Source: Anammoximicrobium sp964409865
GTDB taxonomy: Bacteria; Planctomycetota; Planctomycetia; Pirellulales; Pirellulaceae
Direction: 5' to 3'
NCBI GenBank assembly: GCA_964409865.1
Contig: CAYPGE010000217.1
Location: forward strand, 1 to 15,070
DNA length: 15,070 bases
Made by a program: the position numbers and the translations under genes. The notes under the pieces were generated by a model. That model searched no databases. It was not told the origin of the DNA and worked only from the letters and a program-made list of their open reading frames with translations. This document shows, one piece after another, positions 1 through 7,544 of the stretch. Within the stretch, counting starts at the first letter, position 1. Each line of letters starts with the position of its first letter.

Positions 1-2970
1 ACTGCGCTCCTGCACGAGGGCGATCCCGCCCTCGGCCTTGATCGCCCGCAGGCCGGTCTCGTCGAGTTTGACTTCTTCGTGGTTCTTGTCGGCCAGCACC
101 TCCCAGAGGCGGCTTCGCAAGGTGCCGAACGAAAGCGGCTCGGCCTTGAAGTGCCGCATGCCGTAGGTGAAGTCGAAATAGTGAACCCATCCGCCCTCGA
201 TCAGCGTGCGGTACGAGGCCGGCACGCGGCCTGCGTCGAGCGTGCCGCGCAGGTCGGACCGTCCCGCTTCCCGGCCGTCGTGGCAGCGCACGCAACGGGC
301 GTCCAGCACCGGCTGGACCACGTGCTGGTAATCGAACGCCTCGGTGCCCCACGGCGGGGGCTCCAGGTGCCGCGGCGGCTGCACCAGGGCCGAGGCCAGG
401 TTCGGCGGCGGCGACGAATGCCGGCTGTCGTGGCAGCCGATGCAGCTCCGCCGCTCGCCGGGCTGCAACTGAATCACGCTCCGCATCCGCTGCAGCTCGT
501 TGTACTCGGCATCGAGCAACTGGAAGTACAACACCTTGCCCGCCGGGGCCAGGAAATTCGCCGAGCCGTCCTCGGCAATCGGAACCGTGCCCAGCGATGC
601 CTTGGCCACGTAGCTGGGCCAGCCCCCCGATTCCCGGACCTGGTACAGTCCCGGCTCGATCTCCGTCACCAGTTTCGGCCAGTCGTGATTGGTCCGCAAA
701 AAGTCAAACGGCGCGTTCGGCGTCCGCGTCCGAAAACTGGGCGTCGGGCCGCGCACCAGGTGAATGGGCGTAGCGTAGAAGTCGGTGAACGGCGGATGGT
801 CCGCGCGGCACTGACCGTCCGGCAGCGATTCCAACTTCGCAGGCAACTCTTCGGCAACCCGCAGGTACTTGGCCCGGCCGCGAGCGATGGTCGCGCCCAG
901 GCCCTCGTACACGTCCTGCACCGTGAACTGGCCCAGCCCCTGCTCCGCCAGCGTGTCATCGAGCGTGCTCGTCAACACGGGCGGGCGCGGACGCGGACGC
1001 AGCGGCGTGGGATGCTTGCTGCTGATCTCCGGGTCCACGTACAGCAGTTCCCGGTTGCCGTAGCGGTCGATGACGTACAGTCCCCAATTGTGTTGATTGT
1101 CGGGATTGTGGGTCACCAGGAAATGGTCGCACGAGAGGGGGTACGGATCGCGGAACGTATCGCTGTGCGACCGGCTCATCTGGTACTGCGGCCGCGTATC
1201 GGGCGTGATGTTGGTGATCGCCGCCGTGTCGAACGGCCCCTTGGTCCGGTCGATCAGCGCGATCGGGCCCTTGTGGTCGCCGTGCGACATCAGGGTACAG
1301 ACCAGCTCCTGCGTGCCGGGCACCTCGTGCGCCTGGCTGTAGCAGTTGGGCGTGTTGTTGCCGAAGACCAACTCCGGATGCGTGCCGTCGGGGCGGATGG
1401 ACCAGAGCGTGTGGCCAAAGTCGGCGCCTTTGTCCAGGTACTCCGAGCGGGTCCACAGGATGCGCCCGCTCTGCATCACGGACGGCTTCCACTCGCTCAG
1501 GTTGGCATGGGACAGACGCCGCATGTCCGAGCCGTCGGCCTGCATGCGATACAGGACATAGGCTTGGGGCCGCCAGCACAGAAAGCGCACCGCGCACCGC
1601 GTGGTGTGGAAGGCCACGCCCCCGTCGGGCAGACACACCGCGTCGAAATCGTGAAACGGCCCATCGGTCAGTTTCTGCAGGCCGGAACCGTCGGCTTCCA
1701 TGCGGTACATGTGCCAGTACGAGGCCCAGCCCTCGACTTCCGGCTGGTCGGGCCGATAGGCGAAGAAAATGGTCCGGGCGTCATAGTCGGCCACCGGCTC
1801 GCGCACAATGCCCTCACTGCCGTCGAACAGCTGCTGGATGCGGGCCAGGTCGGGCCGGAAGCGGCCTTGTTCATCGCGCGGGATGTGCAGCACGTACACG
1901 CCGCCGCCCGGTTCGAGGATCCCGTCCAAGTGCTCGCTGTAGTTGTGCGATTCCAGGAACGGATGCCGCTTGCCGAACAGGATCCGCTCGATCGGCGTCA
2001 AGGCGGGATCGCGGAAGAAAAGCTGCCGTTTGGCCAGCCGCGCCGCCAGGTACAGCGTTTGGGACTCCGGCTCGTCGGCGGCCCGGCGCCGCAAGTCGGC
2101 TGCCTGGACGCGTTCGGCGGAAACGTCCAGCCCCTGCCGCTCCAATCGCTCGATCATTTCCTCGTACAGCACCAGCACGCGTTCCAGCGGCGCCAGGCGC
2201 GCGATGCGGCCCCAATACGGCGCGCCGCCGGGCACGGCCGGCCGCTCGACCAGCAGCGGCGACAGGTGATCGTCGGCCGGGATGTTGCTCCACGTCGCCC
2301 GCTCGCGCAGAAAAGCGTACTGCAGGAACCCGTCCCAAGTCTTTTCCGGCAACCGGTCGGCCTGAAAATACGGCAGACGGCGGACCCGGTTGGGCCCCGT
2401 CCGCTCTCGCTTGGCGACCGATTGCCACTGCTGCCCGTCCTGCGAGACGAGCACCTCGAACACCTCCGGGATGCGGTCGCGGTACTTGCCGTCGCGGTCG
2501 CGAGTGATCACGACGCGAGCCACGGTGGCGGGCCGGGGAAACTCGATTTGTGCCCAGCCCTCGCCGCTGGTCCCCGCGATCCAGCTGTGGTCGTTTCCGT
2601 ACAGGCCGTCGTTCAAATGCTTGATCTGGTGAATGGCGTAGCCGGGAAGCAGCGACGATGCGCTGGCCGCGGCGCCGCGCTCGGCCAGGGCCAGGTTGTC
2701 CTTCCCTTCGGGGCCGTAGATCTCCAATTCGTCGATGCACGGCTGCGAGTTGCCGCTGGTTTCGTGAATGGCCACGCGCACAAACCGGGCCTGCTGGGGC
2801 GCGAAATCGAGGGCTTCGGCCGGCCGCGGAGCCTGGACCAAGATCTTGGCCAGATGCTCCTGAAATTCATCGGCCACCAGTCGCGGCTCGGAGTCCTGGG
2901 CCCACGCCTGCGAAAGGCCCGCGGCAAAGATCAAACACAGACAGGCGAACCAACCCGTGCATCGTTTCAT
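1..2970 (-). CDS. Secreted di-haem HzsA-related cytochrome with discoidin-like and beta-propeller domains (C-terminus cut by window edge)
   Basis: Exported redox protein of the planctomycete family related to the alpha subunit of hydrazine synthase; its substrate is unknown and membership does not imply anammox. The ATG at 2970 has an AGGAG ribosome site 8-9 bases upstream and begins a clear signal peptide (MKRCTGWFACLCLIFAAGLS, then an A-W-A cleavage site near residue 24). Residues about 40-190 look like an F5/8 type C (discoidin) fold. Residues about 370-640 carry TolB/PD40-type propeller blades with repeated 'ADGS' or 'PDGT' turns (near 420, 475 and 525). The C-terminal part has two c-type haem motifs: CIGCH at residues 843-847 (bases 430-444) and CVRCH at 893-897 (bases 280-294). 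At least 990 residues are present with no stop. The final 20 or so residues (GLRAIKAEGGIALVQERS) do not match the usual family ending and resemble CheB; see findings. Family call is strong, function unknown. Confidence 0.88.
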   Translation of the reverse strand, partial: MKRCTGWFACLCLIFAAGLSQAWAQDSEPRLVADEFQEHLAKILVQAPRPAEALDFAPQQARFVRVAIHETSGNSQPCIDELEIYGPEGKDNLALAERGAAASASSLLPGYAIHQIKHLNDGLYGNDHSWIAGTSGEGWAQIEFPRPATVARVVITRDRDGKYRDRIPEVFEVLVSQDGQQWQSVAKRERTGPNRVRRLPYFQADRLPEKTWDGFLQYAFLRERATWSNIPADDHLSPLLVERPAVPGGAPYWGRIARLAPLERVLVLYEEMIERLERQGLDVSAERVQAADLRRRAADEPESQTLYLAARLAKRQLFFRDPALTPIERILFGKRHPFLESHNYSEHLDGILEPGGGVYVLHIPRDEQGRFRPDLARIQQLFDGSEGIVREPVADYDARTIFFAYRPDQPEVEGWASYWHMYRMEADGSGLQKLTDGPFHDFDAVCLPDGGVAFHTTRCAVRFLCWRPQAYVLYRMQADGSDMRRLSHANLSEWKPSVMQSGRILWTRSEYLDKGADFGHTLWSIRPDGTHPELVFGNNTPNCYSQAHEVPGTQELVCTLMSHGDHKGPIALIDRTKGPFDTAAITNITPDTRPQYQMSRSHSDTFRDPYPLSCDHFLVTHNPDNQHNWGLYVIDRYGNRELLYVDPEISSKHPTPLRPRPRPPVLTSTLDDTLAEQGLGQFTVQDVYEGLGATIARGRAKYLRVAEELPAKLESLPDGQCRADHPPFTDFYATPIHLVRGPTPSFRTRTPNAPFDFLRTNHDWPKLVTEIEPGLYQVRESGGWPSYVAKASLGTVPIAEDGSANFLAPAGKVLYFQLLDAEYNELQRMRSVIQLQPGERRSCIGCHDSRHSSPPPNLASALVQPPRHLEPPPWGTEAFDYQHVVQPVLDARCVRCHDGREAGRSDLRGTLDAGRVPASYRTLIEGGWVHYFDFTYGMRHFKAEPLSFGTLRSRLWEVLADKNHEEVKLDETGLRAIKAEGGIALVQERS

Positions 2971-3025
2971 TTGGATTTCTCCTGACCGGGACGATTCATG
3001 GCCAAGGTACAGGTTAACAGAGACT

Positions 3026-3054
3026 ATCATACCAAGTCGAAGCCCAACTTGGCA
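3026..3054 (-). promoter_or_regulatory. Extended -10 promoter overlapped by a dyad, upstream of the HzsA-related gene
   Basis: On the minus strand TATGAT (3031-3026) is preceded by TGG, which makes an extended -10 element about 56 bases before the ATG at 2970. No good -35 is visible. An interrupted palindrome overlaps it: TGCCAAGT (3054-3047), a 9-base spacer, then ACTTGGTA (3037-3030), matching at 7 of 8 positions. The dyad runs into the -10, which is where a repressor would act, but it could also be a short hairpin in DNA. Inference from sequence only. Confidence 0.35.
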
Positions 3055-3135
3055 TCGGAATAAGATGATTGTTGATTCCTTTCCCCAACGTTCCCTCGCC
3101 CTTCAGTCTCTCGTCGCGGGCGAGGCTGCTGCGGG

Positions 3136-3707
3136 TCATTCGGCCCGGCTGACGAAATCGGCGTCGCAGCGGCGGAGTTCTTCCAGCAGCAGCCGGTGCA
3201 GCCGCTCGCGCACCTCGCGCTGCGCGGCACGGTCGGCGAGGTTGGTGAGTTCCTCCGGATCGGATTGCAGGTCGTACAGTTCTTCGGGCTCGTCCGCCCC
3301 AAGATAACGCACGTACTTGTACTGGCGATGCCGCACTGCGACGTAATACGGGACGCCGGAATGGACTGCGTCCTTGCCGCCGGACAGGGCCTTCGTCACA
3401 TCGGAGCCGTAGTCCTGGCCGGTGTGCTCGAACAGCGTCGGGTGATCCCGGTCAGCAGCGATGCGCGCGACGGCATGCACCACGATCCCAGATAGGCGCC
3501 TTGAAATCGCACGCCCGCAGCGGCCAATGCGTCGATGTTCGGCGTGCGGGCCATGGGGTAGGCGCGTTCGTAGCAGCTGACGGTTTTCGGCGAGTGATCG
3601 TCGGCGTAGATGAACAGGATATTGGGCCGCCGCTGGGCCGCCTGTGCCGAGGCACAGCAGACGACGGTCGCGGCCAGGCATGTCAGCGCGGAAATCCCAC
3701 GTTGCAT
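3136..3707 (-). pseudogene. Remnant of a secreted type I sulfatase, internally deleted and frameshifted
   Basis: Intact sulfatases hydrolyse sulfate esters of polysaccharides outside the cytoplasm and are about 450-550 residues long; this locus encodes only about 190 in two frames. The first frame starts at 3707 (AAGG-type ribosome site, signal peptide MQRGISALTCLAATVVCCAS then AQA) and shows the N-terminal sulfatase signature: PNILFIYADDH with the metal-binding D36-D37, and the formylglycine motif C77-M-P79-S80-R81 followed by ASLLTG. Just after this, near 3440-3450, similarity jumps to another frame that carries the normal C-terminal end (YKYVRYLG, ELYDLQSDPEELTNLAD) and stops at 3136-3138. 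The middle, roughly 250-350 residues with the remaining catalytic and metal ligands, is missing. The first frame itself stops at 3396, giving a useless 103-residue peptide. It is very unlikely to be active. Sulfatase identity is certain from both ends; an assembly collapse is the only alternative to a true deletion. Confidence 0.82.
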
Positions 3708-3767
3708 GGTTTCACCCTTGTTGCTCGAATTGTTCCAGGCAGCCGGCCTGCTTCATTGCTGGCGGTA

Positions 3768-3796
3768 GAAATAGCCTGTCCGGTTCAGCATGTCAA
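3768..3796 (-). promoter_or_regulatory. Candidate sigma-70 promoter for the sulfatase remnant
   Basis: On the minus strand a perfect TTGACA (3796-3791) is followed after exactly 17 bases by TATTTC (3773-3768), a weak -10. It lies about 60 bases upstream of the sulfatase start at 3707 and within the gap behind the mechanosensitive channel gene, so the broken gene may still be transcribed separately. The weak -10 limits confidence. Confidence 0.35.
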
Positions 3797-3822
3797 GATA
3801 CCCGCGTTCCGGAGCGTGCCTG

Positions 3823-6800
3823 CTACTCTGGCACGCCATTTCCTGCGGGCTGCGTGAACTCGAGTTTGCACTGAGGGGCGATCGACCGCACGTGCAGATC
3901 GTGCTGCGGGAAGGGAATCTCCAGGCCCGCGGCCTTGAATTCCTGGTGGATGGCCGTGTGCAGCTCGTGGATCACGTTCAGCCGGTTCTCGAACGTGGGC
4001 ATGTACGCCCGCAGGACGAGATTCAACGCGCTGTCGCCAAAACCCTCGAAGGTCGCCAGGGGCGCCGGATCTTTCATCAACAACGGATGCCCCTGGGCGA
4101 TCCTCAGCAGCAGGTTTCGGGCTTGTTCCGTATCCGAGCCGTAGGCCACGCCCACATTGATCACGATGCGATTCACCTGGTCCGACAACGTCGCGTTGAG
4201 GACCTTGCCGGTGATGAATTCCTTGTTGGGGACGACGAATTCCTTGCGGTCCCAGTTGGTGATCGTCGTGGCTCGAATGCGGACCCGCGAGACGACGCCG
4301 GTCACGTCGTCCACGGTCACGATATCGCCCACGCGCACCGGCCGCTCGAAGAGGATAATCAGTCCGGCGACGAAGTTGGCGAAGATCTCCTGCAACCCGA
4401 ACGCCAATCCGAAGGTCAGGGCGGTGGCCAGCCATTGAATCTGGTTCCAGCGCAGGCCCAGCGTGCCGGCGCCCAGGATGACGCCGGCCAGGATGATGGT
4501 GTAGCTGGACAGCGTGGTGACGGCGTAGCGCACCGAGGCTTCCAGCGGCAGCCGCTGCAGGACGGTGATCTCCAGCAGGCCGGGCAGATTGCGAAAGGCG
4601 ACGATGGTGATGAAGCCGATCACCGAGACGGCCAGCAGATCCACCACGGTGACCTGCCGGACGATGTCGTGCGTGGTGATCTCTGTCTCGCCCGCGGCGT
4701 TCGTCGTGGTTTCCGTCATCGGCACGACCGTGGTCCACAGCCGCCAGCGGTCCAGGATGTTCAGGGCGGGCACGACGTTGTGCCAGATGCCCCACGTGCC
4801 CGCCAGCGCGGCGACGACGACCAACGCCGTCACCATCCGCTGCGTCTGGCTGCTGAGGTGGGCCAGGTCGATCGTCTCCTCGACGGGAATGACCGGCCGG
4901 GACAGGGCCGCCCCTTCGCTGCTCGGCGGGCCGGCGGCGGCCAGGGCCGCCGCGCGCCGCTCGCGCGCTTGCCGGATGCTCAAGTGCCGCCGGTGTACCA
5001 GCAGCCACCGCAACAGGAACGCGCGGATCACCACCAGCAGGGCGATCAGCAGAATCGTGTACAGCAATCTCAGGCCCAACTCCCGCGCCGTGTAGTAGTA
5101 ACCGAAAAAGGCCGCCGCGGCCAGCGCCAGCGGCGACGCCACTCCCAGCCAGTACCAGACGTACTTCAGGCGGTCGATCCAGCCGCCGGCGTGGAAAGCG
5201 ACGTACTCGTGCAAGACCCCGCTGTCCGGGTGCAGGACGCGGGCCAGGAACCGCGACACCACGCCGCACACCAGAATAAAACAGATCCGCTCCACCGCGT
5301 CGTACCCGCGCTCGGGATCGCTGGCGTGCAGCACCGTGGTGAGAAACACCAACGGCATGCCCACCAGCATCAGCCGCAGCAAGTTGGCCCGCAGGAGTTC
5401 GACGGTCGACGAAGGCCAGTCGAAGTGCGAGACGGCCAAACCGTGCGGCCGGCAGACTTGCCGCAGCAACTCGACCGGAAAGAACGCGCCGGCCAGCACC
5501 CACAATCCGGTGGCTACGGCGTTGACGAAGTCGGCGCCGGTCGTCCCCGGCGTCAAGCGCCAAGCCAGGTACCAGGTCAAGGCCGGCCACAGGAGACTGA
5601 TCAGCAGCGTGATCGCCGCCGCGCGCAGCGTCAGACGGAATTGGGTACAGTTGCGGCGTTCGGCCGACTCGCCGATCTCTCGCACTCGCCACCGCAGACG
5701 GCGCCGCACGGCGAACAGCCCCGAAAACGCCAGCACGGCCACCACGAACCAATTGGGGTTCTCCCAAATGTCGCTGCTGATCCGGCGGCCCAAGGTGAGC
5801 CATTGTCCGGGGTTGACCAGCCACAGGTCGCTGCCGCTGATCGACATTTCCGCCGTCAGCGGCTTGCTGGTGCGGATCCATAACACGCGCTCCCGGATGT
5901 AGTCGATGAACTTCTCGGTGCGATTGACCAGCTGCAGCTCGATGGTGTCCAGTTCGGTCAGCCGGTCGAAGTAGGTGCTCTGGTTGCGGATGGCCGCGTC
6001 CAGGTAAGTCCGTTTCCGCGACAAGGCGGCCTCGGCTGCGTTCTGCAGTTCGCGGCGTTCCGTGGGGCTCAGCCCCGCCGGCGCTTCGCGGAGCAGACGG
6101 CCGACGATCAGTTCCGGCTGGGCCAGCGCGTTGCGCTCTTCCTCCAACTCGAACAGCTCGTAGCGCACGTCCTCGATGGTCTGTTGCCGAGTCCGAATGT
6201 TCTGGCGATATTTGCGGACGTCCGGCAGCGCCGCTTCTTGCTTGCGCAGTTGTGCGCCGACCGTCTTAGTCAAGCCCACGCTTTGCTCGCGCTCCTTGGC
6301 CTGCTGGAACTCCTGTTGCACGCTTTCCAGCAGCGCCTCGGCGTCGCGCAGCGCGTGCTCCGTTTGCCCGATCTGCTGCGTCAGCGTCTGGGCCTTTTCG
6401 GCCAGCTCGCGATTGCGTGCCGCGTAGTCCCGCAACAGCGGCTGGGCACGGACGGCCTCCTCCTCGGCCTGCCGCACCGCCTCGCCCGCCGCCGCGGCTC
6501 GCAATTGCTTCACACGTGAGTCCAGTAGCTGAAACTGCCGCTCCGCAAACGCGACTTCCTGGATCCTCCAGTCCCTCTGCAAACGCACCAGGTCCAGGGC
6601 GTCCTCGGCATCGTACTTGGCCAATTCGTTTTGGTAAGCCGGGATTTCTTGTTCGATGGCCAGGCGGCGAGCCTCCAACTCGGTGCGGCGAGCCAGCGTC
6701 AACAGGGACGGTTCGTCCGCCGGCGTGGGCGACTGGAGTTGCCCGTCGATCTCCTGCAGTCGCTGGGGGGCCGAAAACAGCAAGCCGCGGACGTCCTTGC

Positions 6801-7341
6801 GGCGGTTGGCGCGCGTGGCCAGTTCGTTTTCGGCCTGGCTCTGAGCCTGCTTCAAATCCGTCAAGTTGCGGTCGGCACGGGCCAGTTCCTGCTCCATGTC
6901 GGGCAGCGTCAACGCCTCCGGCAAGGTCGGGGCCTGGCCCCGCAGTTCATCGATCCGCTGTTGGATCTCGCGCTGACGCTGCTGGACGTTGTCGGCCTCT
7001 TGCTTGAACGCCTCCGCTCGTCGGGCCGAATCCGCAGCGCGATTCAGGGACTCCAACGCCTGCGCATACAGTTCCGAGATCCGCTTCTTGGTCGGCTCGT
7101 CCAGTTCCGTGGATGCCTCTGCCTGCTTGCGGCGCGACTCGACCACGGAGGAAATGAGGCCCTTCTCCTTGCCGGTCTCCTCAAGCTTGACCGTTCCAGA
7201 ACCGGGCGCCTGGGCAGCGAACCCTGTGGCAGCGTTTCCGGCCAACAGTCCGAGTAGCCAGACGCCGACACCACCCGCGCAGCACACGCGCCGTGGTGAA
7301 AACAAGCTTCGGAAACAGCCGAGCATTCGATTTGGCCGCAT
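3823..7341 (-). CDS. Large MscK/MscM-type mechanosensitive ion channel (MscS superfamily)
   Basis: Inner-membrane channel that opens under membrane tension to release solutes after osmotic downshift. The product is 1172 residues, about the size of E. coli MscK (about 1120). I start at the ATG at 7341 because AAGGAG (7353-7348) sits 6 bases before it and a signal peptide follows (hydrophobic GGVGVWLLGLLAG, near residues 23-35, then AAT/FAAQ). A frame extending to 7437 has no such support. Residues about 50-480 are a Q-, E-, R- and A-rich coiled-coil periplasmic domain. Roughly ten or eleven membrane segments follow between about 530 and 998. The last is the pore helix region with G-L-A-F-G-L-Q-E (977-984), which runs into the MscS beta domain (FERPVRVGDIVTVDD, about 998-1012; VPNKEFITGKVLN, 1037-1049). 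The C-terminal alpha-beta domain runs to the end. No terminator is visible behind it. Which of MscK or MscM it corresponds to is not resolved. Confidence 0.93.
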   Translation of the reverse strand: MRPNRMLGCFRSLFSPRRVCCAGGVGVWLLGLLAGNAATGFAAQAPGSGTVKLEETGKEKGLISSVVESRRKQAEASTELDEPTKKRISELYAQALESLNRAADSARRAEAFKQEADNVQQRQREIQQRIDELRGQAPTLPEALTLPDMEQELARADRNLTDLKQAQSQAENELATRANRRKDVRGLLFSAPQRLQEIDGQLQSPTPADEPSLLTLARRTELEARRLAIEQEIPAYQNELAKYDAEDALDLVRLQRDWRIQEVAFAERQFQLLDSRVKQLRAAAAGEAVRQAEEEAVRAQPLLRDYAARNRELAEKAQTLTQQIGQTEHALRDAEALLESVQQEFQQAKEREQSVGLTKTVGAQLRKQEAALPDVRKYRQNIRTRQQTIEDVRYELFELEEERNALAQPELIVGRLLREAPAGLSPTERRELQNAAEAALSRKRTYLDAAIRNQSTYFDRLTELDTIELQLVNRTEKFIDYIRERVLWIRTSKPLTAEMSISGSDLWLVNPGQWLTLGRRISSDIWENPNWFVVAVLAFSGLFAVRRRLRWRVREIGESAERRNCTQFRLTLRAAAITLLISLLWPALTWYLAWRLTPGTTGADFVNAVATGLWVLAGAFFPVELLRQVCRPHGLAVSHFDWPSSTVELLRANLLRLMLVGMPLVFLTTVLHASDPERGYDAVERICFILVCGVVSRFLARVLHPDSGVLHEYVAFHAGGWIDRLKYVWYWLGVASPLALAAAAFFGYYYTARELGLRLLYTILLIALLVVIRAFLLRWLLVHRRHLSIRQARERRAAALAAAGPPSSEGAALSRPVIPVEETIDLAHLSSQTQRMVTALVVVAALAGTWGIWHNVVPALNILDRWRLWTTVVPMTETTTNAAGETEITTHDIVRQVTVVDLLAVSVIGFITIVAFRNLPGLLEITVLQRLPLEASVRYAVTTLSSYTIILAGVILGAGTLGLRWNQIQWLATALTFGLAFGLQEIFANFVAGLIILFERPVRVGDIVTVDDVTGVVSRVRIRATTITNWDRKEFVVPNKEFITGKVLNATLSDQVNRIVINVGVAYGSDTEQARNLLLRIAQGHPLLMKDPAPLATFEGFGDSALNLVLRAYMPTFENRLNVIHELHTAIHQEFKAAGLEIPFPQHDLHVRSIAPQCKLEFTQPAGNGVPE

Positions 7342-7395
7342 AAGCGTCTCCTTCCAGACGCCAACGATGGCAATGGCCCAAGAAACGGGTGGCGT

Positions 7396-7424
7396 ACAGT
7401 ACCGAGGCCTGCTGACCCGGTCAA
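7396..7424 (-). promoter_or_regulatory. Candidate promoter of the mechanosensitive channel gene
   Basis: On the minus strand TTGACC (7424-7419, five of six consensus bases) is followed after 17 bases by TACTGT (7401-7396, three of six). It lies about 55 bases before the start at 7341 and downstream of the terminator of the preceding operon, so the channel gene needs its own promoter here. The weak -10 keeps this tentative. Confidence 0.3.
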
Positions 7425-7453
7425 TGTCAGTCTGCAAGCAGGCTGGCTGGGCG

Positions 7454-7491
7454 ATAAAAAAGAAGCCCCGTCACTTCAGGCGACGGGGCTT
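7454..7491 (-). terminator. Rho-independent terminator of the nifJ/DHOD-like operon
   Basis: On the minus strand AAGCCCCGTC (7491-7482) pairs perfectly with GACGGGGCTT (7472-7463) over 10 bp across a 9-base loop, followed by CTTTTTTATC. It begins about 54 bases after the stop codon at 7545. The GC-rich stem with a T-tract on this strand makes direction and role clear. The plus strand has only a short T-run after the stem, so bidirectional action is unlikely to matter because no plus-strand gene precedes it. Confidence 0.88.
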
Positions 7492-7544
7492 TTCGCGGCA
7501 TGGGGCGAGACGTCCATGTGGCAGCGTCTCTTCCGCTGGTCGTC

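Noticed and set aside
79..2985. Open frame of 968 codons on the plus strand opposite the HzsA-related gene
   Set aside because: Antisense shadow. The minus strand has signal peptide, two CxxCH motifs and propeller repeats, while this frame has low-complexity R/V/Q-rich sequence only.
3785..5883. Two frames of about 700 codons, one on each strand, overlapping the channel gene
   Set aside because: Both are shadows of the MscS-superfamily frame; neither has membrane segments or motifs.
7342..7437. N-terminal 32-codon extension of the mechanosensitive channel
   Set aside because: No ribosome site before 7437. The ATG at 7341 has AAGGAG at ideal spacing and starts a signal peptide, and the extension covers the likely promoter.
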